A stretch of 57,377 bases of DNA from an uncultured Actinomycetes bacterium (GTDB lineage: Bacteria; Actinomycetota; Acidimicrobiia; IMCC26256; PALSA-555). Position numbers and translations under genes: made by a program. Shown here piece by piece: positions 48,125 through 57,377 of this stretch; within the stretch, counting starts at the first letter, position 1; every line of letters begins with the position of its first letter. Below the pieces are notes generated by a model. It was not told the DNA's origin. It saw nothing but the letters and a program-made list of their open reading frames with translations, and did not search any database. Location: positions 1 through 57,377 of the forward strand of contig CAIUKV010000141.1 of assembly GCA_903899845.1 (NCBI GenBank), written 5' to 3'.

Positions 48125-49549
48125 TCAGGCCGGGGCGACGGCGGGCCAGGGGGCGGCCCGCTCGAGCTGACCGGCCAGCCGGAACAGGGTGGCCTCGTCG
48201 CCGAAGCGGCCGACGAAGTGGACCCCGACCGGGAAGCCGGAGGCGGTCCGGTGCAGCGGCACGCTCATCGCGGGCTGCCCGGTGACGTTGGCGATGGCGC
48301 AGAACCCGCTCATGGCCGACAGGTACGGCAGCGCGTCCGACATGCGGGCGCCGTTCGGGTCGAGCACTCCGATCGGGGGCGGGAGGATCGCCATGGTCGG
48401 CGAGAGCAGCACGTCGTAGTCACCCATCCACGCCGCGACCGCACGCCCGGTCGCGTGCATCAGCCCGACGGTCTGCACGTACTCCTCGCCGGTCACAGCC
48501 CGGCCCCGCTGCACGACCGCCTGGATCCACCCGTCGATGTCGTCGTCGGCCAGGTCCCGGCCGAGCTCGGCGAGACGGCGGTCGATGGCGTTCGCGACGT
48601 GGGTCGCCGAGATCGCGCCCGTGACCTGGGCGGGGAGCGTCGGGAGGTCGGGCCACGCCGCCGGCGTCACGTGGTGCCCGAGCGCCTCGCACAGCCGGGC
48701 CGCGGCGGCCAGGGCCTCGGCCGCGTCGGGGCCGGGCTCGAGTCCGGTGCCGGGCTGGCGGTCGAGCAGGGCGATGCGCAGGGGACCGGGTTCCGTGGTC
48801 ACCTCGTCGAGGTAGGGCCGCACCGGTGCGGGCGCGACGTAGGGGTCACCGGGGAACGGCGCCGAGGTCGCGTCGAGGATCGCCGCGCTGTCGCGTACGG
48901 ACCGGGTCACCGCGTGCCCCACGGACATGCCGTTCCACCCCTCGCCCGCGTACGGCGCGTGGGTGACGCGGCCCCGGGTGACCTTGAGGCCGAACAGCCC
49001 GCAGGCGGCGGCCGGGATGCGGATCGACCCGCCTCCGTCGGTCGCGTGGGCGGCCGGCACCATCCCGGAGGCGACCGCGGCGGCAGCCCCGCCGCTCGAG
49101 CCCCCCGCCCCGAGCGTCGGGTCCCAGGGGTTGCGGCACGGACCGAACAGGCCGGGCTCGGTGCTCGTGCTCGTGCCGAAGCCGGGGGTGTTGGTCTTGC
49201 CCAGGATCACCATCCCGGCCCGACGGAGGCGGGCGACGAACTCGCTGTCGGCCGCGGCGACCACGTCGGCGAACAGGCGCACCCCCTGGGTGCTCGGCAG
49301 CCCGGCGACGTGGGCGTTGAGGTCCTTGACCAGGTACGGGACCCCGGTGAGCGGCCCGGCGGGCAGCCCCGCGGCCACCTCGGCACGCGCGGCGTCGTCG
49401 CGCCGGGACACCACGGCGTTGATCTCCGGGTTGCGGGCGTCGATCGCGGCGACGGCGGCGTCGAGCACCTCGCCTGCGGACACCTCCCCGGCGGCCACCA
49501 GGGCGGCGAGGCCGAGTGCGTCGTGGGCGACGTAGTCGCGGTGGTCCAT
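48125..49549 (-). CDS. Amidase (amidase signature family)
   Basis: GVPYLVKDLNAHVAGLPSTQG; GAGGSSGGAAAAVASGMVPAAHATDGGGSIRIPAAACGLFGLK. Confidence 0.97.
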   Translation of the reverse strand: MDHRDYVAHDALGLAALVAAGEVSAGEVLDAAVAAIDARNPEINAVVSRRDDAARAEVAAGLPAGPLTGVPYLVKDLNAHVAGLPSTQGVRLFADVVAAADSEFVARLRRAGMVILGKTNTPGFGTSTSTEPGLFGPCRNPWDPTLGAGGSSGGAAAAVASGMVPAAHATDGGGSIRIPAAACGLFGLKVTRGRVTHAPYAGEGWNGMSVGHAVTRSVRDSAAILDATSAPFPGDPYVAPAPVRPYLDEVTTEPGPLRIALLDRQPGTGLEPGPDAAEALAAAARLCEALGHHVTPAAWPDLPTLPAQVTGAISATHVANAIDRRLAELGRDLADDDIDGWIQAVVQRGRAVTGEEYVQTVGLMHATGRAVAAWMGDYDVLLSPTMAILPPPIGVLDPNGARMSDALPYLSAMSGFCAIANVTGQPAMSVPLHRTASGFPVGVHFVGRFGDEATLFRLAGQLERAAPWPAVAPA

Positions 49550-49587
49550 GGCTCCCCCGTTCCCGACCGTCGGCGCCCGGGCGCCGG

Positions 49588-51303
49588 TCAGTCCTCCTGC
49601 TGGGTGTGCTGCGAGGCGTCGTCGAGCGCGTTCTTGACGATCTTGCCCGTGGCGGTGCGGGGCAGGGGCTCCGACCGGATCTCCCACTGCGACGGGACCT
49701 TGTAGTAGGCGAGCGCCTCCCCCACCCACGCGGCGAGATCGGCGCCGGTGACCGACGCGCCCGGCACCGGGACCACGTAGGCCTTGACCTCCTGCCCGAG
49801 GTCGGGGTGGTCCACTCCGACGATGGCGGCCTCGAGCACGTCGGGGTGCTCCTCGAGCCGGTACTCGATCTCGATCGGGTACACGTTCTCGCCACCCCGG
49901 AAGATCAGGTCGCGCTTGCGGGAGGCGAGGTAGAGCCGGCCGTCGACGATGCGGCCGACGTCGCCCATCCGGTACCAGCGCCCCGGCCAGAACGCCGCGG
50001 CGGTGTCCTCGGGTCGGTTCCAGTACCCCGGCATGATCATCGGTCCCCGGGCGCACACCTCGCCCTCCTCGCCGAGCGGGACCGAGTTCCCGTCCTCGTC
50101 GCGGATGTCGAGCTCGACGCCGGCGTTGGGCCGACCGACCGAGTCCGGGTGCGCGTCGTACTCCGCCCCGGTGTTGGTGGTCACGAGCGCGGCGGTCTCG
50201 GTGGATCCGTAACCGACCGACATCGTCTTGCGCAGGTGCGGGAAGAGCTGCTTGGTGCGCTCCTGGAGCGCGGGCGGGATGGGTGACCCACCCCCGCCCA
50301 GGTTCACCAGCGAGGTGAGGTCGTACCGGGTGACGTCGGGGTGGTTGATGAACCGGGTCAGCAGCGTGGCCATGAAGCCCCAGCTGGTGACCCGCTCCGA
50401 CTCGATCACCTTCATCGCCACCACCGGGTCGAACTTCCCGGTGAGCCACACGCCCCGGAAGCCGGCGGCGAGCGACATGACGGCGGCAGCGTGGAGCCCC
50501 GAGACGTGGAACAGCGGGCTGGTCACCATCGCGCAGGGAGGGAGCGGTGGCGGCGCGTCGGGCGGCGGGGGCGGGGCCAGCATCATCGACCGGGCCCCGC
50601 TGATGAACTGCGCGGTGAGGAACGCGATGACGTTGCGGTGGGTGTTGATCGCCCCCTTGGGCCGGCCCGTGGTGCCGCTCGTGTAGAGGATCACCGCGGC
50701 GTCGTCCTCGGCGATCGGCTGCTCGGGCAGCGGCGCGTCGGCGTGCGCCCGCCAGATCGCCTCGAAGCCGTCCTCGATCACGACCGTCGGCACCCCGGCG
50801 TCCTGCGCCCCGAGCCGGGCCAGCCGGCGCGCGTCGCCGACGAGGACCTTGGGGTCGCAGTCGGCGACGCCGTAGCGGATCTCCGGCTCGGTCCACCACC
50901 CGTTGAGCCCGACCGCGATCGCCCCGAGCGAGACGCTCGCCCAGAACGTGACGATCCACTCCGGGGAGTTCGCCCCGAGGATCGCGACCCGGTCGCCCGG
51001 GCCCACGCCGTACTCGTCGCGCAGGACCGCCGCGGTGGACGCGACCAGACGGGCGTGCTCGGCGAAGGTGAACCGCCGGAAGTGCTCGGCGTCGCCGGTG
51101 AACGCGGCGTACTCCATGTCCCCCTGGGCGACCGAGTTCACGAGCATCTCACGCAGCGACCGGGCCCGGTTCGCGACCACCCGGAGCCGCTCGCCCGCCA
51201 CCTCCTCCTCGACCACCTCGAAGAAGCCGCCGGGGCCGAGCAGCTGGGCCTCGACCTGCTGCACCTCGACGGGGACGTCGGACGGGTACGGCACCGCGCT
51301 CAT
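49588..51303 (-). CDS. Acyl-CoA synthetase (AMP-binding)
   Basis: ILYTSGTTGRPKGAINTHRN; YGSTET; LPRTATGKIVKNALDD. Confidence 0.95.
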   Translation of the reverse strand: MSAVPYPSDVPVEVQQVEAQLLGPGGFFEVVEEEVAGERLRVVANRARSLREMLVNSVAQGDMEYAAFTGDAEHFRRFTFAEHARLVASTAAVLRDEYGVGPGDRVAILGANSPEWIVTFWASVSLGAIAVGLNGWWTEPEIRYGVADCDPKVLVGDARRLARLGAQDAGVPTVVIEDGFEAIWRAHADAPLPEQPIAEDDAAVILYTSGTTGRPKGAINTHRNVIAFLTAQFISGARSMMLAPPPPPDAPPPLPPCAMVTSPLFHVSGLHAAAVMSLAAGFRGVWLTGKFDPVVAMKVIESERVTSWGFMATLLTRFINHPDVTRYDLTSLVNLGGGGSPIPPALQERTKQLFPHLRKTMSVGYGSTETAALVTTNTGAEYDAHPDSVGRPNAGVELDIRDEDGNSVPLGEEGEVCARGPMIMPGYWNRPEDTAAAFWPGRWYRMGDVGRIVDGRLYLASRKRDLIFRGGENVYPIEIEYRLEEHPDVLEAAIVGVDHPDLGQEVKAYVVPVPGASVTGADLAAWVGEALAYYKVPSQWEIRSEPLPRTATGKIVKNALDDASQHTQQED

Positions 51304-51860
51304 CGTGCACTCCCGGTCTCGGCGGCCAGGGCCGGGGCCAACGCCGCGATCAGGTCCCGGATCTCCCGGGCACAGGCCTCGAACACGGGCAGCTCCCCGC
51401 CGGCCGGGTCCTCGACGTCCTCCCACTCCTCGAGGTCGACGGCGTCGAGGTCGAGCGCGGCGAGCCGGTCGGCCAGGGGACCGGGGCCGGGTGGGAGGTC
51501 GCGCACCAGGCGGCGCAGCGTGGCGGTGCGCGGCGCGGCCTCGGGGTGGACCCGGCGCACGTACTCGACGTGCTCGCGGGCGAGCGCCACGACCAGGTCG
51601 GCGTCGGCGCAGTGGTCGTCGCGCAGCTGCAGGCTGCGGTGGACGGGCGGCCGGACGTCGACGCCGGTCAGGGCGTCGCGGGTCCGCCAGCTCATGGGCA
51701 TCCCCTCGACCACGTGGGTCCCGGCGGTGGTGATCCGCACGGCACCGACGTCGGTGACCTCGGCGTCACCGAGGTGCGCGGCGAGGATCGCCCCCGCCAT
51801 CACCGAGCGGGCGGCGTTCCCGGTGCACAGGAACACGACGTGGGGGGTCGGCGTCGGCAT
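51300..51860 (-). CDS. Low-molecular-weight protein-tyrosine phosphatase / ArsC-like
   Basis: VVFLCTGNAARSVMAGAIL CX5R P-loop; ATGA overlap with downstream acyl-CoA synthetase. Confidence 0.9.
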   Translation of the reverse strand: MPTPTPHVVFLCTGNAARSVMAGAILAAHLGDAEVTDVGAVRITTAGTHVVEGMPMSWRTRDALTGVDVRPPVHRSLQLRDDHCADADLVVALAREHVEYVRRVHPEAAPRTATLRRLVRDLPPGPGPLADRLAALDLDAVDLEEWEDVEDPAGGELPVFEACAREIRDLIAALAPALAAETGSAR

Positions 51861-51912
51861 GCGGGCCGGACGTTAGCCCCGTCCGGGCCCGGGTCTCGCT
51901 ACGCTCCCGCGC

Positions 51913-52992
51913 GTGACGACCGAAGCGCCCCGCGCCGCCCGGGGGTTTCCGCTGCGGCCCGTGCTGGTGCCCTTCGTGGTCTCGCGGCTGATCGCCGACG
52001 CCCTGATCGTGATCATGGCCGTCGCCCGGCCGGCGGCGACCCTCGGGGGTCGCGTCCCCGAGACGCCCCTCTACGCCGGGCTGGCCAAGTGGGACGGCTC
52101 CTGGTACCTCGAGATCGCCCGCCGCTGGTACTGGCTCGACTACACGCCCGGGTCCGAGTCGCCGTGGCCGTTCTTCCCGCTGCTGCCCGGCCTGCTGCGG
52201 GTCGGGGGCGGGCTCGGCCTGTCCGAGGCGCTCGTCGGGGTGGTGGTCAACCACGCCGCGTTCCTGGTCGGCCTGGTCGGCCTCTACCGCATCGCGTCCC
52301 GGCACTTCGACCGCCGGGCCGCCGGTCTCGCGGTCTGGGCGATCGCGCTGTTCCCCGCCTCGATCATGTTCTCGATGGTCTACCCGTCGGCCATCATCTT
52401 CGCGGCGAGCGTGTGGGCGTTCGACCTGGTCGAGGAGCGCCACGACCTCGCCGCCGGGCTCGTGACGATCGCCGCGGTCATGGTGCGGCCCAACGGATTC
52501 CTGGTGGCGATCGCCTTGGCCTTCGCGGTGCGGTGGAACCCACGGCGGGTCCTCGTGGTGTGCGGGCCGGCTGCGGTCGCCTTCGGCGCCTGGTGCTGGG
52601 TGAACCTCGCCGCGACCGGCGACGCGCTCACCTTCTTCAAGGCCAAGGACGGCTGGCCGGAGATCGACGTGGTCGACTTCGTGCTGCGCGACCGCAAGAT
52701 CGCGGTCCCCCACGTGCTCCTCGCCCTCGCCGCGGTCGCCGCGGTCGTCGTGGTGTGGCGGCGGCTCCCCGTCGCCTGGCTGGTCCTGACCGGCCTGTTC
52801 CTCGTCGTGCCGCTGTTCACCGGCATGGTCGGCCTGGGCCGGTACGCGGGCGAGACGTTCCCGCCGTTCGTGGCGGCGGGCGAGATCCTGCGCCGCTGGC
52901 CCCGTGCGATGGTCATCGCCTTCTTCGGCGCGTGCGTGGCGGTCATGGGCGTCTGCACCTACTGGGTGGTGTACCTCGACTACATCCCCTGA
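51913..52992 (+). CDS. Membrane mannosyltransferase, PIG-V-like
   Basis: LYAGLAKWDGSWYLEIARRWYWLDY; SPWPFFPLLPGLLR; FPASIMFSMVYPSAIIFAAS; multiple TM segments. Confidence 0.87.
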   Translation: MTTEAPRAARGFPLRPVLVPFVVSRLIADALIVIMAVARPAATLGGRVPETPLYAGLAKWDGSWYLEIARRWYWLDYTPGSESPWPFFPLLPGLLRVGGGLGLSEALVGVVVNHAAFLVGLVGLYRIASRHFDRRAAGLAVWAIALFPASIMFSMVYPSAIIFAASVWAFDLVEERHDLAAGLVTIAAVMVRPNGFLVAIALAFAVRWNPRRVLVVCGPAAVAFGAWCWVNLAATGDALTFFKAKDGWPEIDVVDFVLRDRKIAVPHVLLALAAVAAVVVVWRRLPVAWLVLTGLFLVVPLFTGMVGLGRYAGETFPPFVAAGEILRRWPRAMVIAFFGACVAVMGVCTYWVVYLDYIP

Positions 52993-53030
52993 GCCACCGG
53001 TGCTCCTGGGCCCCTGGTCCGGAGCCCGGG

Positions 53031-53795
53031 TCAGTAGCGGGTGTAGCCGCCGTCGACGACCAGCTCGTCGCCGGTGTGGAACAGGTAGGTGGGGTCGGCG
53101 AGGAACACCGCGGCCGGGCCCATGTCGACCGGGTCGGCCCACCGCCGCACCGGCGTGCGCTCGGTGGTGTTGCGCACGAACTTCTCGCTGCGCCGCCCGG
53201 GCTCGTTCATCGGCGTGCGGGTCCAGCCCGGCAGCATGGCGTTGACCCGGATCCGGTACCGGGCCAGCTCGACCGCGAGGCCGCGGGTGAGCGCGAGCAT
53301 CCCGTGCTTCGACGCGGCGTAGTGCTGGAGGTGGGGGGCGCCGTGGACGGTCGAGATCGACGACATCCCGACCAGCGACCCACCCTCACCCCGGGCGACC
53401 ATGTGCCGCGCCGCCTCCCGGAACGACAGGAACGCGCCGTCGAGGTTGACCCGCAGCACGGCGCGCCACTCGTCGAGGCTCATGTCGACGAACGGCGACG
53501 ACGCGCCGATCCCGGCGTTGGCGAACAGGCAGTCGACCTTGCCCATCTCGGCCACCGCGGCGGCGAAGGCGGCGACCACCGCGTGCTCGTCGCCGACGTC
53601 GCAGACCTGGGCCAGGACCCGGGACCCGGTGTCGGCGAGCGCGGCGGCCGCCGCCTGGTTCTTCCCGGCGCTGGTCCCCCAGACCACCACGTCGGCACCG
53701 GCGTCGGCGCAGGCCCGGGCGATCCCGAGGCCGATCCCGCTGTTGCCCCCGGTCACGAGCACGACCCGGCCGGTCAGCGCCCCCGGACGACTCAC
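53031..53795 (-). CDS. SDR family oxidoreductase
   Basis: GRVVLVTGGNSGIGLGIARACADAG; YAASKHGMLALTRGLA; GDELVVDGGYTRY. Confidence 0.95.
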   Translation of the reverse strand: MSRPGALTGRVVLVTGGNSGIGLGIARACADAGADVVVWGTSAGKNQAAAAALADTGSRVLAQVCDVGDEHAVVAAFAAAVAEMGKVDCLFANAGIGASSPFVDMSLDEWRAVLRVNLDGAFLSFREAARHMVARGEGGSLVGMSSISTVHGAPHLQHYAASKHGMLALTRGLAVELARYRIRVNAMLPGWTRTPMNEPGRRSEKFVRNTTERTPVRRWADPVDMGPAAVFLADPTYLFHTGDELVVDGGYTRY

Positions 53796-54874
53796 CCGGA
53801 CCCCTCGGTGAACCCCGCGCCGGCGTGCGCGTCGGGGTCTGGAGGCACGGCCGGGCCCCGGGCCGGGTGGTGCCGGTACCGGACCGGGTGGGTGGTCGCG
53901 GGCGCGCCGTCGGGACCGTCGACCACGATCGCCCGGGCCCGCAGGTGCGGGTCGGCGACCATGTCGACCCGGTCGTTGACCGGCGCCACCGGGGCGCCGG
54001 CCGCGGCGAGACGGGCCACCGCCTCGGCCCGGTCGAGCGCGCCGACCGCGTCGGCGATGCGGGCCCGCAGCTCGTCGGACCGGTCGAGCTGCTCGGCGAG
54101 GGTGAGGTCGCGGGCGTCGGCCAGTCCGAGCCCGTCGCAGATCGCGGCCCAGAAGTGCGGCTCGGTGATCGCACCCAGGCTGATCCAGCCGTCGCGCGCG
54201 CGGTACAGGCCGTACCCGGGGGCGCCGGACATGCGCCGACCGACCGACGCGACCGGGCCCGGGGTCACCGCGCCGGTCCAGGTCGCGAGCAGGTCGGTCA
54301 TGGCGAGGTCGATGACCTCGCCGTCGCCGTGGCGCACCTGCCGGACCAGCGCGGCGCAGATCGCGAAGGCGGCCGCGAGGCCGCCGGCCACGTCGGCCCA
54401 CGGCACGCCGTGCCCCGCCGTCGGCTCGCCACCGTCGGGCCGCAGCACCCCGGCGAGCGCCTGGTAGTTGACGTCGTGCCCGGGGACGAGCCGGAACGGG
54501 CCGGTCTGGCCGAAGCCCGACAGCGACAGGTAGACCACCGCCGGGTTGCGGGCCCGCACGGCGTCGGGGCCGATCCCGAGCCGGTCGGCCACCCCGGGCC
54601 GGAACCCCTCGGTCACGACGTGCGCCTCGGCGGCGAGGTCCAGGGCGCGGGCGAGCCCGGCCGGGTCCTTCAGGTCGAGGACGATGCTGCGCTTGTGCGC
54701 GTTGATCGTCGCGAACAGGCCGGCGAAGGTGCGCATGGGGTCACCCCCGGGCGGCTCGACCTTCAGCACGTCGGCCCCGAGGTCGGCGAGCAGCTGGGTC
54801 GCGTAGGGGACGGGTCGCCAGATCCCGAAGTCGAGGACCCGGATGCCGTCGAGCAGGCCGGCCCCGGGGCTCAC
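53792..54874 (-). CDS. CaiB/BaiF family CoA-transferase
   Basis: LLDGIRVLDFGIWRPVPYATQLLADLGADVLKVEPPGGDPMR; NAHKRSIVLDLK; YLSLSGFGQTGP. Confidence 0.95.
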   Translation of the reverse strand: MSPGAGLLDGIRVLDFGIWRPVPYATQLLADLGADVLKVEPPGGDPMRTFAGLFATINAHKRSIVLDLKDPAGLARALDLAAEAHVVTEGFRPGVADRLGIGPDAVRARNPAVVYLSLSGFGQTGPFRLVPGHDVNYQALAGVLRPDGGEPTAGHGVPWADVAGGLAAAFAICAALVRQVRHGDGEVIDLAMTDLLATWTGAVTPGPVASVGRRMSGAPGYGLYRARDGWISLGAITEPHFWAAICDGLGLADARDLTLAEQLDRSDELRARIADAVGALDRAEAVARLAAAGAPVAPVNDRVDMVADPHLRARAIVVDGPDGAPATTHPVRYRHHPARGPAVPPDPDAHAGAGFTEGSG

Positions 54875-55386
54875 GGCCGCACCCCCGGGCCGGGCGCCGG
54901 CCCGGCGAACCCGGCGACCGTGCCGGAGGCGATCACGCCCAGGATCCGGTCGAGCGCCGCCGCGTCGGCGTCGTCGAGGTGGCGGGCGAAGTGCTCGCGG
55001 ACCCCACTGCGGTAGAGGCCGTGCGCGTCGACGAGGCGCGTGCGGCCGGCCGGGGTCAGCACGGCCCAGGTGCCGCGCCGGTCGTCGGTGCAGCGCTCGC
55101 GGGTCACGAGTCCGGCGTCGGCCATCCGGTCGACCAGGCGGGTGAGGCCGGAGCGGGTGAACCACACCCGGTCGGCGAGGTCCTGCATGCGCAGCCGGCG
55201 CCCGGGCGCCGCGTCGAGGGCCACGAGCGCGTCGTACCACGCGAGCGGCAGGGCCCGACCGTCGACCAACGTCGCCTCGAGGGCGCCGACGACCACGGCG
55301 TGGGCCTCCACGAACCGCCGCCAGACGTCGAGGCGATCGGGGGCCGCGGGGGCCGCGGCGGCCGGGCCGGGGGCGGCGGCGGTCAC
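54871..55386 (-). CDS. MarR family transcriptional regulator
   Basis: LPLAWYDALVALDAAPGRRLRMQDLADRVWFTRSGLTRLVDRMADAGLVTRERCTDDRRGTWAVLTPAGR. Confidence 0.93.
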   Translation of the reverse strand: MTAAAPGPAAAAPAAPDRLDVWRRFVEAHAVVVGALEATLVDGRALPLAWYDALVALDAAPGRRLRMQDLADRVWFTRSGLTRLVDRMADAGLVTRERCTDDRRGTWAVLTPAGRTRLVDAHGLYRSGVREHFARHLDDADAAALDRILGVIASGTVAGFAGPAPGPGVRP

Positions 55387-55402
55387 GGCTCGTGAGCGTA
55401 TC

Positions 55403-55422
55403 GGCCCGGCCGCGACCGGGCC
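55403..55422. promoter_or_regulatory. Inverted repeat GGCCCGG-N6-CCGGGCC, candidate MarR operator
   Basis: Perfect 7-bp arms between divergent MarR and pirin genes, adjacent to -10-like TACCCT (55425-55430). Confidence 0.45.
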
Positions 55423-55436
55423 CGTACCCTCCGGGA

Positions 55437-56141
55437 ATGGCGCTGACGGTGCAGCGGGGTCCCGACCGGTTCCGGACACGCACCGACTGGCTCGACTCGT
55501 GGCACTCGTTCAGCTTCGGCCCCCATCGGGATCCCGCCAACACCCACCACGGCTTGCTGGTCGTGCACAACGACGACCGCATCGCGCCGGGCGCCGGGTT
55601 CCCCACCCACGGGCACCGCGACATGGAGATCGTCACCTGGGTGCTCGACGGCACGCTCGAGCACCGTGACTCCGAGGGCAACCACGGCATCATCGAGCCC
55701 GGCCTGGCCCAGCGCATGTCGGCGGGGCGGGGCATCCGCCACTCCGAGGCCAACGCGAGCCGGACCGCACTCCTGCACCTGGTGCAGATGTGGGTCGTCC
55801 CCGACACCGCCGGCACCGATCCCGGGTACGAGCAGCGCTGGGTGGCCGACGCGCTGGCGGGCGGGGACCTGGTCCCGATCGCGAGCGGGCAGGGCCACGA
55901 CGGCGCGGTGGTGCTCCGTCAGCGCGACGCGGTGTGCCGGGTCGGCCGACTGGCCCCGGGCGCGCCGGTCACGGTGCCCGCGGCCCCGTTCGTGCACGTG
56001 TACGTCGCGCTCGGTGACGCCGACCTCGACGGCGCCGGCCCCCTCGCCACCGGCGACGCCGTGCGCGGCACCGGAGCCGGAAGCCTGCGGCTCACCGCGG
56101 GGGCCGCGGGGGCCGAGGTGATCGTCTGGACCACCGGCTAG
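55437..56141 (+). CDS. Pirin family protein
   Basis: DWLDSWHSFSFGPHRDPANTHHGLLVVHNDDRIAPGAGFPTHGHRDMEIVTWVLDGTLEHRDSEGN...MSAGRGIRHSE. Confidence 0.96.
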   Translation: MALTVQRGPDRFRTRTDWLDSWHSFSFGPHRDPANTHHGLLVVHNDDRIAPGAGFPTHGHRDMEIVTWVLDGTLEHRDSEGNHGIIEPGLAQRMSAGRGIRHSEANASRTALLHLVQMWVVPDTAGTDPGYEQRWVADALAGGDLVPIASGQGHDGAVVLRQRDAVCRVGRLAPGAPVTVPAAPFVHVYVALGDADLDGAGPLATGDAVRGTGAGSLRLTAGAAGAEVIVWTTG

Positions 56142-56148
56142 GCGGCCG

Positions 56149-56790
56149 TCAGCCCGGGTCGACCGCCCGCCACCCGGTCGCCGGGTCGGCGGGGTCGTAG
56201 CGCCGGACCACACGCGCCGGCACCCCGACCGCGACCGAGAAGTCGGGGATCACCCCGGTCACCACCGATCCCGCGCCGATCACCACGTGGCGACCGATGC
56301 GGGCGCCGGGCAGCACGATCGACCCGTGGCCGAGCCACGACCCCGCCCCGATCTCGACCGGGCGCGGGGCGGCGAACTGGCGGCCGATGGGCACGTCGGG
56401 ATCCTCGTAGCCGTGGTTGGCGTCGGTGATGTAGACGTGGTGCCCGGTGAACACGTCGTCGCCGATCACCACCGACTCGTGGGCCACGATGCCGCTCCCC
56501 CGGCCGATGAGGCAGCCGTCGCCGATCGACACCACGATGTCGCGGTCGAGCACGTGCTCGGGCGAGACCCCGGCCGAGAGCGTGCAGTGCGGTCCGACGA
56601 TCGAGCGCCGACCGATCCGGATGTGGCGCTCGCCGTAGAGGGCGGTGACGGGGAAGCAGATCGCGCTCCCGGCGCCGAACGCCGCGAAGCGACGGGCCCG
56701 CCGGTGCCCGGGCCCGATCGAGCCGGCGCGCTGGGCCCAGGCGTAGGTGCCCTGGAGGGCCGTGCCCACCCAACGCCCGACGGTGCCCAT
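56149..56790 (-). CDS. Hexapeptide-repeat acyltransferase
   Basis: IGDGCLIGRGSGIVAHESVVIGDDVFTGHHVYITDANHGYEDPDVPIGRQ...GARIGRHVVIGAGSVVTG left-handed beta-helix repeats. Confidence 0.93.
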   Translation of the reverse strand: MGTVGRWVGTALQGTYAWAQRAGSIGPGHRRARRFAAFGAGSAICFPVTALYGERHIRIGRRSIVGPHCTLSAGVSPEHVLDRDIVVSIGDGCLIGRGSGIVAHESVVIGDDVFTGHHVYITDANHGYEDPDVPIGRQFAAPRPVEIGAGSWLGHGSIVLPGARIGRHVVIGAGSVVTGVIPDFSVAVGVPARVVRRYDPADPATGWRAVDPG

Positions 56791-56890
56791 CCCCGCTCCT
56801 CGCCCCTGCTCCTGGTCTCCGCCCCCGGTCGGGCCGTGCGGACACTAGCGAGCGGTGGCACCCGCCGCCCCGGACCGCGACAATCGGTCC

Positions 56891-57241
56891 GTGCGCCGCC
56901 GCCCCTCGCCCCGAGTCCGCGCCGCGGTCCTCACCGCCGCCCTCGTCGTCGCCACTGCGGCGCTCACCGCCGCGTGCGGCGGGGGTGGGACCGACTCCGC
57001 GGCCCGGCCCACCACCGGCAAGGGCATCTACCTCGCCAACTGCGCGACCTGCCACGGCGTCGACGGCCAGGGTGGGGTCGGGCCCCGGCTCGCCGGCGTC
57101 GCCGCCCGGTACCCGGACGTCGACGCCCAGATCGCCCTCGTCACCAACGGCCTCAACCGCATGCCCGCGTTCGGGGGCCGACTCGACCCGACCGAGATCC
57201 GCACGGTGGTCGAGTACACCCGCACCGACCTGCGGGGCTGA
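56891..57241 (+). CDS. c-type cytochrome, putative lipoprotein
   Basis: LTAAC lipobox; NCATCHGVDGQGGVGPRLAG heme c motif; NRMPAFGGRL distal Met. Confidence 0.9.
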   Translation: MRRRPSPRVRAAVLTAALVVATAALTAACGGGGTDSAARPTTGKGIYLANCATCHGVDGQGGVGPRLAGVAARYPDVDAQIALVTNGLNRMPAFGGRLDPTEIRTVVEYTRTDLRG

Positions 57242-57296
57242 GCCCGACGCGGCCCGACACCGCGGGCGACGGGCCAGGGACGGTAGGTTCGCCCCG

Positions 57297-57377
57297 TGGA
57301 CCTCGACGGTCGGGTCGCCATCGTCACCGGCGCGAGCCGCGGGGTCGGCGCCGCCACCGCGCTCGCGCTCGGAGCGG
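57297..57377 (+). CDS. SDR family oxidoreductase (N-terminus only, runs off window)
   Basis: VDLDGRVAIVTGASRGVGAATALALGA; TAGGTT 6 nt upstream of GTG. Confidence 0.85.

Overview
A 57.4-kb, very GC-rich, densely coding actinobacterial-type window (possibly Acidimicrobiia or Mycobacteriales-like; this is inference only). About 55 genes are supportable. Most encode lipid, steroid-like or xenobiotic catabolism: thiolase folds with a DUF35 partner, acyl-CoA dehydrogenase, four acyl-CoA synthetases, enoyl-CoA hydratase, SDRs, two cytochrome P450s plus a small ferredoxin, F420/LLM oxidoreductases, CaiB/BaiF CoA-transferases, epoxide hydrolases and amidohydrolases. The strongest hidden item is a gene the ORF track splits in two: 46545..47093 (-) reads through an in-frame TGA (46791..46793) to give ...GLGN-U-GSC-TSWSVHD..., which is the UGSC selenoprotein motif. 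A good bacterial SECIS-like hairpin starts right after the UGA, and the gene is coupled by a 4-nt overlap to an uncharacterised 352-aa protein. A second system-level signal is a three-gene island (9998..13686) resembling members of the mycobacterial DosR dormancy regulon: a PRTase/hydrolase fusion, an APH/P-loop kinase fusion, and a HPF with two C-terminal domains. It has a DosR-box-like near-palindrome in the divergent promoter. Other observations are two unannotated tandem desulforedoxin-like mini-proteins (18041..18311), a P450/APH-kinase translationally coupled pair, a thiolase-fold protein lacking the nucleophilic Cys next to DUF35 (aldolase-like), duplicated epoxide hydrolases flanking an SDR, many apparently leaderless promoters, TGTTCTA/CGTTCTA operator-like motifs and several short-period intergenic tandem repeats. 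No RNA genes, CRISPR arrays or mobile elements were recognised. All family calls are from reading the sequence and memory; no database search was run.
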